12,583 nt of DNA from NCBI GenBank assembly GCA_003565575.1, contig PXBV01000179.1:1-12583 (forward strand), given 5' to 3'. The position numbers and the translations under genes are program-made. The notes beneath the pieces were generated by a model that saw nothing but the letters and a program-made list of their open reading frames with translations, searched no databases and was not told the origin of the DNA. This DNA is from Psychroflexus sp. GTDB taxonomy: Bacteria > Bacteroidota > Bacteroidia > Flavobacteriales > Flavobacteriaceae. The first letter of the stretch is position 1; every line of letters starts with the position of its first letter. Shown one piece after another: positions 6,701 through 12,583 of this stretch.

Positions 6701-7870
6701 ATGTTTCTTCTTGACTTCCCTTACGTTTCAGATGTTTTAAAACATACGATAAAAACCTACAATCATCCAGTAATTGCTACCTCATCTGCTAGAAGATTGG
6801 TTGCAGATTCTAATATAAATTGGATAAGTGAAGCCGAAGCCTCGGCCTTGTTGAAAACAAATTCCAATCAACTGCTTTATTCTAATTCTGAAAATGGATT
6901 AAGCTGGATAGAAACACACTTGGAAGCAAGTGACATCAATCAGCACATTCAATCTGTAAAAGATAAAGCCTTGTTTAGAGAGAAGACAACATCTTTGTTT
7001 CCTGACTTTAAGTTTAGGGTAATCGAGTTACAGCATATACATAACTTAGCTTCAGAAGAATTAAACTTTCCATTTGTCTTAAAACCTTCAGTAGGCTTTT
7101 TGAGTCTTGGCGTGTATGTAGTTCACAATAAAACGGATTGGGAAAAAGCAAAGGCAGATGTGTTAACAGAAAGCTTTAAAGGTCTTTTTCCTAAAAATGT
7201 AGTCGATACTACTTACTTTATTATGGAAGATGTTGCGCAAGGAGAAGAATACGCTGTGGATTATTATTACGATGCAGATGGAGACGTGGTTATTTTGAGT
7301 ATCCTACACCATCTTTTTTCCTCTGGAACCGATACTAGTGACAGAGTATACATTACATCCAAAGCTATAGTTGATCAACATAAAACGGCATTTAAAAAAT
7401 TCCTGAAGACCATTGGAGAGGAATTGGGTTTAAAAAACTTTCCAGCGCACGCCGAGTTAAGAGTGGACAAAAAGGGTGCGATTCTTCCCATTGAAATTAA
7501 TCCATTACGTTTTGGAGGCTGGTGTACCACTGCTGACCTCTCGGGGTTGGCTCTTGGTCTAGATTCTTATGCTTATTTTTTAGAACAACGAGTTCCAGAT
7601 TGGGACGTGTTATTTCAAGGCAAAGAAGACAAAATTTTTAGTGTAGTGGTTTTGGACAACTCAACTGGTCTGAGTCCAAATGAAATTCAATATTTTGATT
7701 ATGATGCTCTGGCTGCTGATTTTCAAAAGCCTCTTTGCATAAGGCAACTGGACATCAACACCTATCCACTATTTGGTTTTGTGTTTACAGAAACAGATTC
7801 AACAAATCAACTAGAACTTCAAAACATACTCACATCAGATCTTAAAAAATATGTAGTTCTAAACGAGTAA
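6701..7870 (+). CDS. ATP-grasp domain protein of unknown substrate
   Basis: The 389-residue protein carries an ATP-grasp fold, the family of ATP-dependent carboxylate-amine/thiol ligases. An N-terminal pre-ATP-grasp region (about 1-85) is followed by FPFVLKPSVGFLSLGV (123-138), where Lys127 and the glycine-containing loop should bind ATP. EDVAQGEEYAVDYYYD is at 176-191. The metal-binding segment AHAELRVDKKGAILPIEINPLRFGG spans 249-273, with Glu252, Glu265 and Asn267 as likely ligands. About 110 further residues follow with no motif I recognise. The catalytic core therefore looks intact. It has its own promoter region with a long inverted repeat, and the next gene starts 63 bases downstream without an obvious terminator between, so cotranscription with the vitamin genes is possible. 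The substrate cannot be read from the sequence. Amino-acid ligase or peptide-forming roles are only guesses. Confidence 0.8.
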   Translation: MFLLDFPYVSDVLKHTIKTYNHPVIATSSARRLVADSNINWISEAEASALLKTNSNQLLYSNSENGLSWIETHLEASDINQHIQSVKDKALFREKTTSLFPDFKFRVIELQHIHNLASEELNFPFVLKPSVGFLSLGVYVVHNKTDWEKAKADVLTESFKGLFPKNVVDTTYFIMEDVAQGEEYAVDYYYDADGDVVILSILHHLFSSGTDTSDRVYITSKAIVDQHKTAFKKFLKTIGEELGLKNFPAHAELRVDKKGAILPIEINPLRFGGWCTTADLSGLALGLDSYAYFLEQRVPDWDVLFQGKEDKIFSVVVLDNSTGLSPNEIQYFDYDALAADFQKPLCIRQLDINTYPLFGFVFTETDSTNQLELQNILTSDLKKYVVLNE

Positions 7871-7933
7871 AAGTTACTTTCAGGCGACTTAATTTATAAA
7901 AATTAATAACCTTTACAGGCTAAATATGGACTT

Positions 7934-8194
7934 ATGAAAATTTCAGTTGAATTAACACTCACTCCAATTCAAGATGATTATGAACCTATTATCATTGATT
8001 TTATAAAATCTTTGCGTCAATCTGGATTTACAGTTTTAGAGAACCCACTTAGTACGCAGATATATGGAGATTATGATGAGGTTATGCAATTACTTAAAAA
8101 AGAAGCCAAACTAGCATTTGAATCTATGGACAGAGGTTTGCTTCACATGAAACTAGTAAAATCTGATAGAAGCACGTATGAGCCTCATTTTTGA
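7934..8194 (+). CDS. YkoF/MTH1187-like thiamine-binding family protein
   Basis: This 86-residue protein resembles the small ferredoxin-like alpha/beta family that includes MTH1187, YqgV and the domains of YkoF, some of which bind thiamine. Matching features are the first strand (ISVELTLTPI, 3-12), helix (DYEPIIIDFIKSLRQSG, 15-31) and second strand with NPLSTQIYGDYDEVMQLL (37-54). The NP-STQ-G-YDE pattern is typical of the family. No signal peptide is seen, so it should act in the cytoplasm. Its end overlaps the pnuC start by 17 bases, which implies translational coupling and a shared job with the transporter. The region 7871-7933 before it has no TPP riboswitch and no clear promoter. Thiamine binding is inferred from the family, not shown. 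Confidence 0.8.
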   Translation: MKISVELTLTPIQDDYEPIIIDFIKSLRQSGFTVLENPLSTQIYGDYDEVMQLLKKEAKLAFESMDRGLLHMKLVKSDRSTYEPHF

Positions 8195-8816
8195 TTGGTT
8201 GTTTTCAGAATACCAAAACACGCCAATTCATTTTATCGTTTTAGAGCTTATAGCTATTGTTTTTGGTTTTTTGAGCGTATTATTTTCAAAAAAAGACAAT
8301 ATTCTTGTCTTCCCCACAGGTATAGTGAGTACACTTATTTTTGTCTACATATTATACCAATATAGCCTTCTGGGAGATATGATGATAAACGCGTATTACT
8401 TTATCATGAGTGTTTATGGCTGGTATTTATGGACCAGAAAAGTAGATGCTTCCCACTTTGTTCCCATACAGAAAGCAACTTCTAGAGAGCATCAATATTC
8501 CATTTTAATTTTTGTGGCAACAGCGATATTTGTTTCTTTGGTATATGAAGTTTTTGATAAGTGGGAGGCTTGGGTTTCTTACCTGGATGTACTTACCACA
8601 TCCATATTTTTTGTAGGCATGTGGCTTATGGCAAAAAAACGTTTAGAAAATTGGATTTACTGGATTGCAGGAGATATCATTTCCATTCCATTGTATTTTT
8701 ATAAAGGACTTACCTTTACTTCGTTTCAATATATACTTTTTACTATTATTGCCGTTTATGGATTTTTAGAATGGAAAAGGAACTTAAACAAACCCAAAAC
8801 CAACTTACTAAAGTAG
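8178..8816 (+). CDS. pnuC: PnuC-family vitamin transporter (nicotinamide riboside or thiamine)
   Basis: The 212-residue membrane protein has about seven hydrophobic segments and the PnuC hallmarks. These include an N-terminal helix with VLELIAIVFGFLSVLFSKKDN (21-41), YYFIMSVYGWYLW (73-85) and WIYWIAGDIISIPLYFYKG (159-177) with aromatic residues expected to line the binding site. PnuC proteins pass an unphosphorylated vitamin down its gradient, and a cytoplasmic kinase then traps it. The start at 8178 overlaps the YkoF-like gene by 17 bases. The next methionine (68) is deep in the membrane region, so an earlier start is required. Its 3' end overlaps the kinase gene by 46 bases. The kinase suggests nicotinamide riboside (PnuC), while the upstream gene suggests thiamine (PnuT). 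I cannot decide from sequence. Confidence 0.9.
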   Translation: MSLIFDWLFSEYQNTPIHFIVLELIAIVFGFLSVLFSKKDNILVFPTGIVSTLIFVYILYQYSLLGDMMINAYYFIMSVYGWYLWTRKVDASHFVPIQKATSREHQYSILIFVATAIFVSLVYEVFDKWEAWVSYLDVLTTSIFFVGMWLMAKKRLENWIYWIAGDIISIPLYFYKGLTFTSFQYILFTIIAVYGFLEWKRNLNKPKTNLLK

Positions 8817-9325
8817 TGTTTTTTGGTCCAGAATCGACTGGAAAATCTACGCTTGCCTTTCACTTAGCAAAAGCATACAATACAGAATGGGTTCCAGAAT
8901 TTGCTAGAGCTTATCTACAAGAAAAATATGACAACACACAAGAAGTTTGTGCACCAGTGGATATTATGCCTATTGCTAAAGGGCAAATTCAACTAGAAAA
9001 TGAAAAAGCTCAAAAGGCTAAGGATTATTTATTTTGCGACACAAATGTGCTCCAAACTTTAACTTATGCTAAAGTATATTACGAAAATTTTGAGAACCCC
9101 ATATTAGACGAGTGCGTAGATCATCTCAACTACGCCCATTATTTTTTAACCTACATCGATACACCCTGGGTTCCAGACGATTTGAGGGACAAACCTAGGG
9201 AGAGAACCAAAATGTTTAGTATATTTGAAAAGGCTCTTTTGGAACGAAACATACCCTATACTATTTTGAAAGACAGCCTGGATAAGCGTTTAAAATCAGT
9301 CCAAACCATCTTAAAAACACTATAA
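8771..9325 (+). CDS. NadR-type ribosylnicotinamide kinase (stand-alone P-loop kinase)
   Basis: This 184-residue AAA/P-loop protein matches the C-terminal kinase domain of NadR, which phosphorylates nicotinamide riboside to NMN. The Walker A motif GPESTGKST is at 19-27, EFARAYLQEKY at 43-53, a Walker B-like LFCDTNVLQT at 87-96, and TPWVPDDLRD at 131-140, comparable to the EWVDDGLR segment of enteric NadR. The DNA-binding and NMN adenylyltransferase domains of full NadR (about 410 residues) are absent. Thus it should make NMN only, with adenylylation done elsewhere. The ATG at 8771 lies 46 bases inside pnuC. The next usable start (GTG at 8816) would cut into the first strand, so the long overlap is real. 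Close coupling to pnuC fits transport followed by trapping. A thiamine kinase role is the main alternative. Confidence 0.83.
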   Translation: MEKELKQTQNQLTKVVFFGPESTGKSTLAFHLAKAYNTEWVPEFARAYLQEKYDNTQEVCAPVDIMPIAKGQIQLENEKAQKAKDYLFCDTNVLQTLTYAKVYYENFENPILDECVDHLNYAHYFLTYIDTPWVPDDLRDKPRERTKMFSIFEKALLERNIPYTILKDSLDKRLKSVQTILKTL

Positions 9326-9331
9326 ACTATT

Positions 9332-10876
9332 ATGCAATTTCACCCTAAAGATTTAGAACATATTCAAGCGCATGAACTTACAGTAGAAAAAATTAAACAA
9401 GACCTCAAACACTTAAAAACAGGTTTTCCAAAGGCAGAAATTGTAAAGCCGGCTACTCTTCAAGATGGAATTTTACAATTTACAACTGAAGAAAAAGAAA
9501 AGCTAAAGCAAATCTATAAAAACTCTAAGGCGAGTGTACTGAAGTTTGTCCCCGCCAGTGGTGCTGCTTCAAGAATGTTTAGGTTACTTCTCCAATTTAA
9601 AGAAGAATTTGAAAACTCTTCCTTAAGTTATGATGATTTTTTAAATCAAGATAAATTTAAACCTCTCCGTTCTTTCTTTGATGCGGTTGAAAATTTAGCA
9701 TTTTATAATGATTTAGTACTGGCTTTAGAGGAAAAAGGAGTGGATGTCAATGCACTTTCTGCCGAAGAAAAAACGATGAAATTGACAAAACAAATGCTTG
9801 ATAAAGATGGTTTTGATATGACGAATTTACCCAAAGGCTTGATTCCCTTTCATCGGTATAAAAACCAGTCACTAACAGCTTTTGAGGAACATTTTTATGA
9901 GGCTTTAACCTATGCAGTAAAAGACAAAAAAACCAATTTGCATTTTACAATTTCCCCCAACCATATTGATAAATTTGAAGAAAAATTAAACGAATTTCAA
10001 CCTAAAATTGAAAGCGAATCTGGGGTAAACATCCAAGTGGATTTTAGCTTCCAACACCCCTCAACAGATACGGTTTGCATAGATGCAAATGGTGAATTAT
10101 TTAGAGATGAAAACGATCACATTTTATTTAGACCTGCTGGACACGGAGCGTTAATTGAAAATTTAAACCAAATTACCCAGGACATTGTTTTTATTAAAAA
10201 CATTGATAATGTGTCTCACCAAAATTCTGGAATAGAGAAGACTCCGTCTAAATTGGAGTTCAAATCTGTACTGGCAGGGCATCTGATTCAACTTCAAGAA
10301 AAAAGTTTTTCTCTTTTAGAGCAACTAGAAGAGCATGGTGAAGACGCAGAACTTTTAGAAACTGCTGTTTCCTTTTTAAGGAAAAAACTCAACGTACACC
10401 TTACTATTAAAAACAAACAAGACGTATTTCATTTTCTCAACCGTCCCATTAGAGTCTGTGGAATGGTAGTGAACAAAGGTGAACCTGGAGGTGGACCATT
10501 CTGGATAAAAAATGATGATGGTACCACCTCCTTACAAATTGTTGAGAAGAATCAAATCAACTTACAGGACGATGACCAAAAAGCAAAAATGGAAGCTTCC
10601 ACTCACTTTAATCCAGTCGATATTGTTTGTGGCAGAAAAGATTACAAAGGAAACTTGTTTGATTTGAAGGCGTTTATAGACCATGATAGAGGGTTTGTTG
10701 CTAACAAATTTGTTGGAGGTGATCCCATAAAAGGTCTTGAGTTACCAGGCCTTTGGAATGGCGGTATGGCTTGCTGGAACACTGTTTTTGTGGAAGTGCC
10801 TGTAGAAAGCTTTAATCCAGTAAAAGCCGTTTCAGATTTATTGAAGCCAGGGCATCAACCCAAAAGCAATGTTTAA
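9332..10876 (+). CDS. DUF4301 family protein, possible nucleotidyltransferase
   Basis: The 514-residue cytoplasmic protein belongs to DUF4301, a Bacteroidota family with no assigned function that I know of. Several segments resemble the GT-A fold sugar-nucleotide pyrophosphorylases (UAP1/UGPase type). PASGAASRM at 74-82 sits where those enzymes have their glycine-rich nucleotide loop ending in RM. RPAGHGALIENLN (267-279), VFIKNIDNV (286-294), a glycine-rich GEPGGGPFW (383-391) and QIVEKNQ (402-408) follow in the expected order. The C-terminal part (about 455-490) contains ANKFVGGDPIKGLELPGLW and GGMACWNTVF. There is no signal peptide or membrane helix. The gene begins 6 bases after the kinase and overlaps arfB by 8 bases, so it belongs to the operon. 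The pyrophosphorylase likeness is my reading of motifs, and the substrate is unknown. Confidence 0.85.
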   Translation: MQFHPKDLEHIQAHELTVEKIKQDLKHLKTGFPKAEIVKPATLQDGILQFTTEEKEKLKQIYKNSKASVLKFVPASGAASRMFRLLLQFKEEFENSSLSYDDFLNQDKFKPLRSFFDAVENLAFYNDLVLALEEKGVDVNALSAEEKTMKLTKQMLDKDGFDMTNLPKGLIPFHRYKNQSLTAFEEHFYEALTYAVKDKKTNLHFTISPNHIDKFEEKLNEFQPKIESESGVNIQVDFSFQHPSTDTVCIDANGELFRDENDHILFRPAGHGALIENLNQITQDIVFIKNIDNVSHQNSGIEKTPSKLEFKSVLAGHLIQLQEKSFSLLEQLEEHGEDAELLETAVSFLRKKLNVHLTIKNKQDVFHFLNRPIRVCGMVVNKGEPGGGPFWIKNDDGTTSLQIVEKNQINLQDDDQKAKMEASTHFNPVDIVCGRKDYKGNLFDLKAFIDHDRGFVANKFVGGDPIKGLELPGLWNGGMACWNTVFVEVPVESFNPVKAVSDLLKPGHQPKSNV

Positions 10877-11273
10877 TTCTAAATTACTTTATAAAGAAAT
10901 TCAGTTTCAATTTGCATTAAGCGGTGGTCCTGGTGGACAACATGTAAATAAAACAGAAACCAAAGTTATAATCACATGGATACCTTCAGCCTCAAAGGTA
11001 TTTTCTGAAGAAGAAAAACAAAGAATAGAACGTCAACTCGCTTCAAAAATAAATGCTGAAGGTGAGTTGAAGTTAAGTGTTGCTAAAACTCGAAGCCAAG
11101 TTCAAAACAAGAAACTTGCTGTTGTTCAACTGGAAAATTTACTAAAAAAGGCGCTTCACAAACCCAAAAGACGAATTAAAACAAAGCCCTCTAGATCTTC
11201 TAAATTGAAGCGCCTTCAAAATAAGAAACAACACGCTAACAAGAAACAGCTAAGGAAAAAGCCGAAACTTTAA
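10869..11273 (+). CDS. arfB: Alternative ribosome-rescue factor / peptidyl-tRNA hydrolase ArfB
   Basis: The 134-residue protein matches ArfB (YaeJ), close to the usual length of about 140. The class I release-factor-like domain holds SGGPGGQHVNKTETKV (18-33), with the catalytic GGQ at 22-24 that hydrolyses peptidyl-tRNA. A very basic C-terminal tail (about 97-134, dominated by Lys and Arg) is the part that enters the empty mRNA channel of stalled ribosomes. There is no codon-recognition domain, which separates it from RF1/RF2. Its start overlaps the DUF4301 gene by 8 bases and it closes the + strand operon. The downstream gene is convergent, only 30 bases away. A 6-bp hairpin with an 18-base loop (11276-11305) lies there, but it is not a convincing terminator. 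Confidence 0.93.
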   Translation: MFNSKLLYKEIQFQFALSGGPGGQHVNKTETKVIITWIPSASKVFSEEEKQRIERQLASKINAEGELKLSVAKTRSQVQNKKLAVVQLENLLKKALHKPKRRIKTKPSRSSKLKRLQNKKQHANKKQLRKKPKL

Positions 11274-11303
11274 GGAGTTCTCAAGGCTATTAGTTATTTA
11301 GAA

Positions 11304-12422
11304 CTAAACGTCAATTAAGTCAGCTAATTTCTGGCCTACATGGCTTCCAATAGCTACACCCATTCCTCCAAGCCTAACACCACAATAAACCCGATTTGAA
11401 ATCGCTTTAATAATTGGTCTTTTTTGTTGGCCTACACCTAAAATTCCACTCCAACGCTGATCAATTTCTACAGATTGACCCGGTAGAATTACCTGCTTAA
11501 GTAGATCTTCTAAAGCCATTTGAATATTGGGTGTAATATCTAAAGCAGAAGTGGTTTCGCCTTTAGTATCTAAATGCCGACCACCACCAAGTAAAATTCT
11601 ATTGTGAATAGCCCTAAAGTAGTAATAGCCTTCATTTAAGTGAAACGTTCCTTTTAACTTGAGAGAAGTAATCGGCTTGGTAACCAATACTTGATTTCTA
11701 GCTGGAGTCACTTTCAAATTCCACAAATTCCTTGCAAATGCATTAGTAGCAATAAATAGGTGTTTAGCCTTAAAGTTAAAGCCTTCAAGTTCAATATGAA
11801 CAGATTCAGCATCAGAAGAAAACGAATGAACCTCTGTGGAGTTTAAAACCATAACGCCTTTGGACTGTACGTTTTGAAGCAAAGCTTGCATCATTTTTCC
11901 AGTATCAATTTGACCTTCAAACGGGGTATGAATCAAATTAGGCAAAGTATTTTTAAAATTGAAAGCATTGGTTTTTAAATAAAAAGTATCTGCTTTAAAA
12001 ATAGGGTGTAGCAATTGATTTAATGATTTTAAACCAGAATAACACCTTTCAAATAGAGCTCTTTCTTTTGTTAGAAAAAGTTCATTACCTCCATATTGCT
12101 GATAATCAATTTGTTTTTCACCCAGAGAGGATTTTAATAATTCTAAGCCATTAATGCGTTGATGTACCAAATCATAAAGCTCTTCAGCAGAATGAGTTTT
12201 TAAATCTGACAGCAATTCGCTTACACTTCCAAAGCAGGAAAAGCCCGCATTTTTGGTGCTTGCGCCTTGTGGTAAAATTCCTTTTTCTAAAACCAAAACT
12301 TTAGATGTAGGGAATTTTTTTTTAAGCTGTAAGGCGCAGGACAAGCCTACAATACCACTTCCAACAATGCAGAAATCAATATTTTTAAACCAAGTGTTAT
12401 GTTCCCAATAGGATAAGTTCAT
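11304..12422 (-). CDS. FAD-dependent oxidoreductase, DAO (D-amino-acid oxidase-like) family
   Basis: The 372-residue protein is a DAO-family flavoenzyme, the family of glycine oxidase, D-amino acid dehydrogenase and sarcosine oxidase. The Rossmann FAD motif GSGIVG is at 21-26 with Glu47 at the end of the second strand, followed by PQGASTKNAGFSCFGS (51-66), where FAD is bound. The C-terminal part has RWSGILG (323-329) and a closing FAD segment GVRLGGMGVAIGSHVGQKLADL (348-369). It should oxidise an amine, but the substrate is unknown. I set the start at the ATG at 12422, giving MNLSYWEHNTWF, which matches flavobacterial relatives. The in-frame ATG at 12446 would lie in a terminator hairpin and add residues encoded by its T run. 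No lipoprotein or secretion signal is seen. It is convergent with arfB and unlinked to a substrate pathway. Confidence 0.88.
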   Translation of the reverse strand: MNLSYWEHNTWFKNIDFCIVGSGIVGLSCALQLKKKFPTSKVLVLEKGILPQGASTKNAGFSCFGSVSELLSDLKTHSAEELYDLVHQRINGLELLKSSLGEKQIDYQQYGGNELFLTKERALFERCYSGLKSLNQLLHPIFKADTFYLKTNAFNFKNTLPNLIHTPFEGQIDTGKMMQALLQNVQSKGVMVLNSTEVHSFSSDAESVHIELEGFNFKAKHLFIATNAFARNLWNLKVTPARNQVLVTKPITSLKLKGTFHLNEGYYYFRAIHNRILLGGGRHLDTKGETTSALDITPNIQMALEDLLKQVILPGQSVEIDQRWSGILGVGQQKRPIIKAISNRVYCGVRLGGMGVAIGSHVGQKLADLIDV

Positions 12423-12430
12423 TTTTTTAC

Positions 12431-12476
12431 AAAAAAAACCTATCACAAGCTTATTACTTTAATAACTGTGATAGGT
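12431..12476 (-). terminator. Strong rho-independent terminator just before the oxidoreductase start codon
   Basis: Read on the - strand, 12476-12438 forms a long hairpin. ACCTATCACA pairs with TGTGATAGGT at the base, and an upper TTATTA/TAATAA stem has two single-base bulges and a CTT/AAG loop. A run of eight U follows (12438-12431). It would end a - strand transcript coming from beyond the right edge. The U tract ends 8 bases before the ATG at 12422. On the + strand no T run follows, so termination is directional. Confidence 0.8.
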
Positions 12477-12508
12477 CAAGATTTCAATTTTCTAGAGTTT
12501 TCTTAACA

Positions 12509-12583
12509 TTAAGCAGAATTTCTGCTCGCATTGATGTTTCCAAATAAAGCCCTTATCACCATTTTTTCATAAATTTCCTTATT
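12509..12583 (-). CDS. Possible C-terminal end of a gene beyond the right edge
   Basis: On the - strand one frame is open from the window edge to a TAA at 12511-12509, giving 24 residues (NKEIYEKMVIRALFGNINAS then RNSA). The strong - strand terminator lies 33 bases after this stop, which is what the end of a gene should look like. The stretch is too short to identify and an open frame of this length can occur by chance, so the call is tentative. Confidence 0.35.
   Translation of the reverse strand, partial: NKEIYEKMVIRALFGNINASRNSA

Noticed and set aside
7871..7933. TPP riboswitch before the thiamine-binding-like gene
   Set aside because: The spacer is only 63 bases and lacks the CTGAGA and ACCTGATCTGG-type conserved segments. 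The longer leader at 6602-6700 lacks them too.
11276..11305. Hairpin AGTTCT/AGAACT as a shared terminator between arfB and the oxidoreductase
   Set aside because: The 6-bp stem has an 18-base loop and no T run, so it is unlikely to stop transcription.
12423..12446. Upstream ATG adding MIGFFCKK to the FAD oxidoreductase
   Set aside because: These codons lie in the terminator stem and its T run, and relatives begin at the MNLSYWE position.
1..12583. CRISPR array, insertion sequence, phage or defence island
   Set aside because: No spaced direct repeats, transposase, integrase or restriction-type proteins are present, and gene content is housekeeping throughout. The tRNA genes show no duplicated 3' end that would mark an integration site.

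Overview
The window looks like core chromosome from a low-GC member of the Bacteroidota, most likely a marine Flavobacteriia. Three things support this. The readable promoters have the Bacteroidota sigma-A form (TTG/TTTG, about 18-23 bases, then TAnnTTTG). Start codons lack clear Shine-Dalgarno sequences. The proteins (compact ExbB-ExbD-TonB set, DUF4301, the MNLSYWE-type FAD oxidoreductase) have the form usual in Flavobacteriaceae. I see no phage, transposon, CRISPR array or island boundary.

Layout. Bases 3-149 hold the tail of an unidentified + strand gene, ended by a strong hairpin at 157-182. Two valine tRNA genes on the - strand (GAC at 186-260, TAC at 298-372) follow, with a promoter at 385-414. 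The - strand from 431 to 5082 carries folC (folate polyglutamylation), a tight exbB-exbD-tonB operon (energy for outer-membrane transport) and anmK (cell-wall sugar recycling). A divergent intergenic region leads to a + strand acyl-CoA dehydrogenase (5313-6455) with a strong promoter and terminator. A second + strand unit starts near 6600: an ATP-grasp ligase of unknown substrate, then a compact run of YkoF-like thiamine-binding protein, PnuC-type vitamin transporter, NadR-type ribosylnicotinamide kinase, DUF4301 protein and the ribosome-rescue hydrolase ArfB. The last five genes overlap or nearly touch (overlaps of 17, 46 and 8 bases, one gap of 6). Convergent to them is a DAO-family FAD oxidoreductase (11304-12422, - strand). 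Its start codon lies just after a strong terminator for whatever is encoded beyond the right edge.

How the genes fit together. The clearest functional unit is transporter plus kinase: PnuC-type carriers move an uncharged vitamin, and the kinase traps it by phosphorylation. Kinase sequence points to nicotinamide riboside and NAD salvage, while the YkoF-like gene overlapping pnuC points to thiamine. This conflict is the most interesting biology here, along with DUF4301, which shows motifs resembling those of UDP-sugar pyrophosphorylases. The remainder are housekeeping genes. I found no clearly new defence or mobile system.
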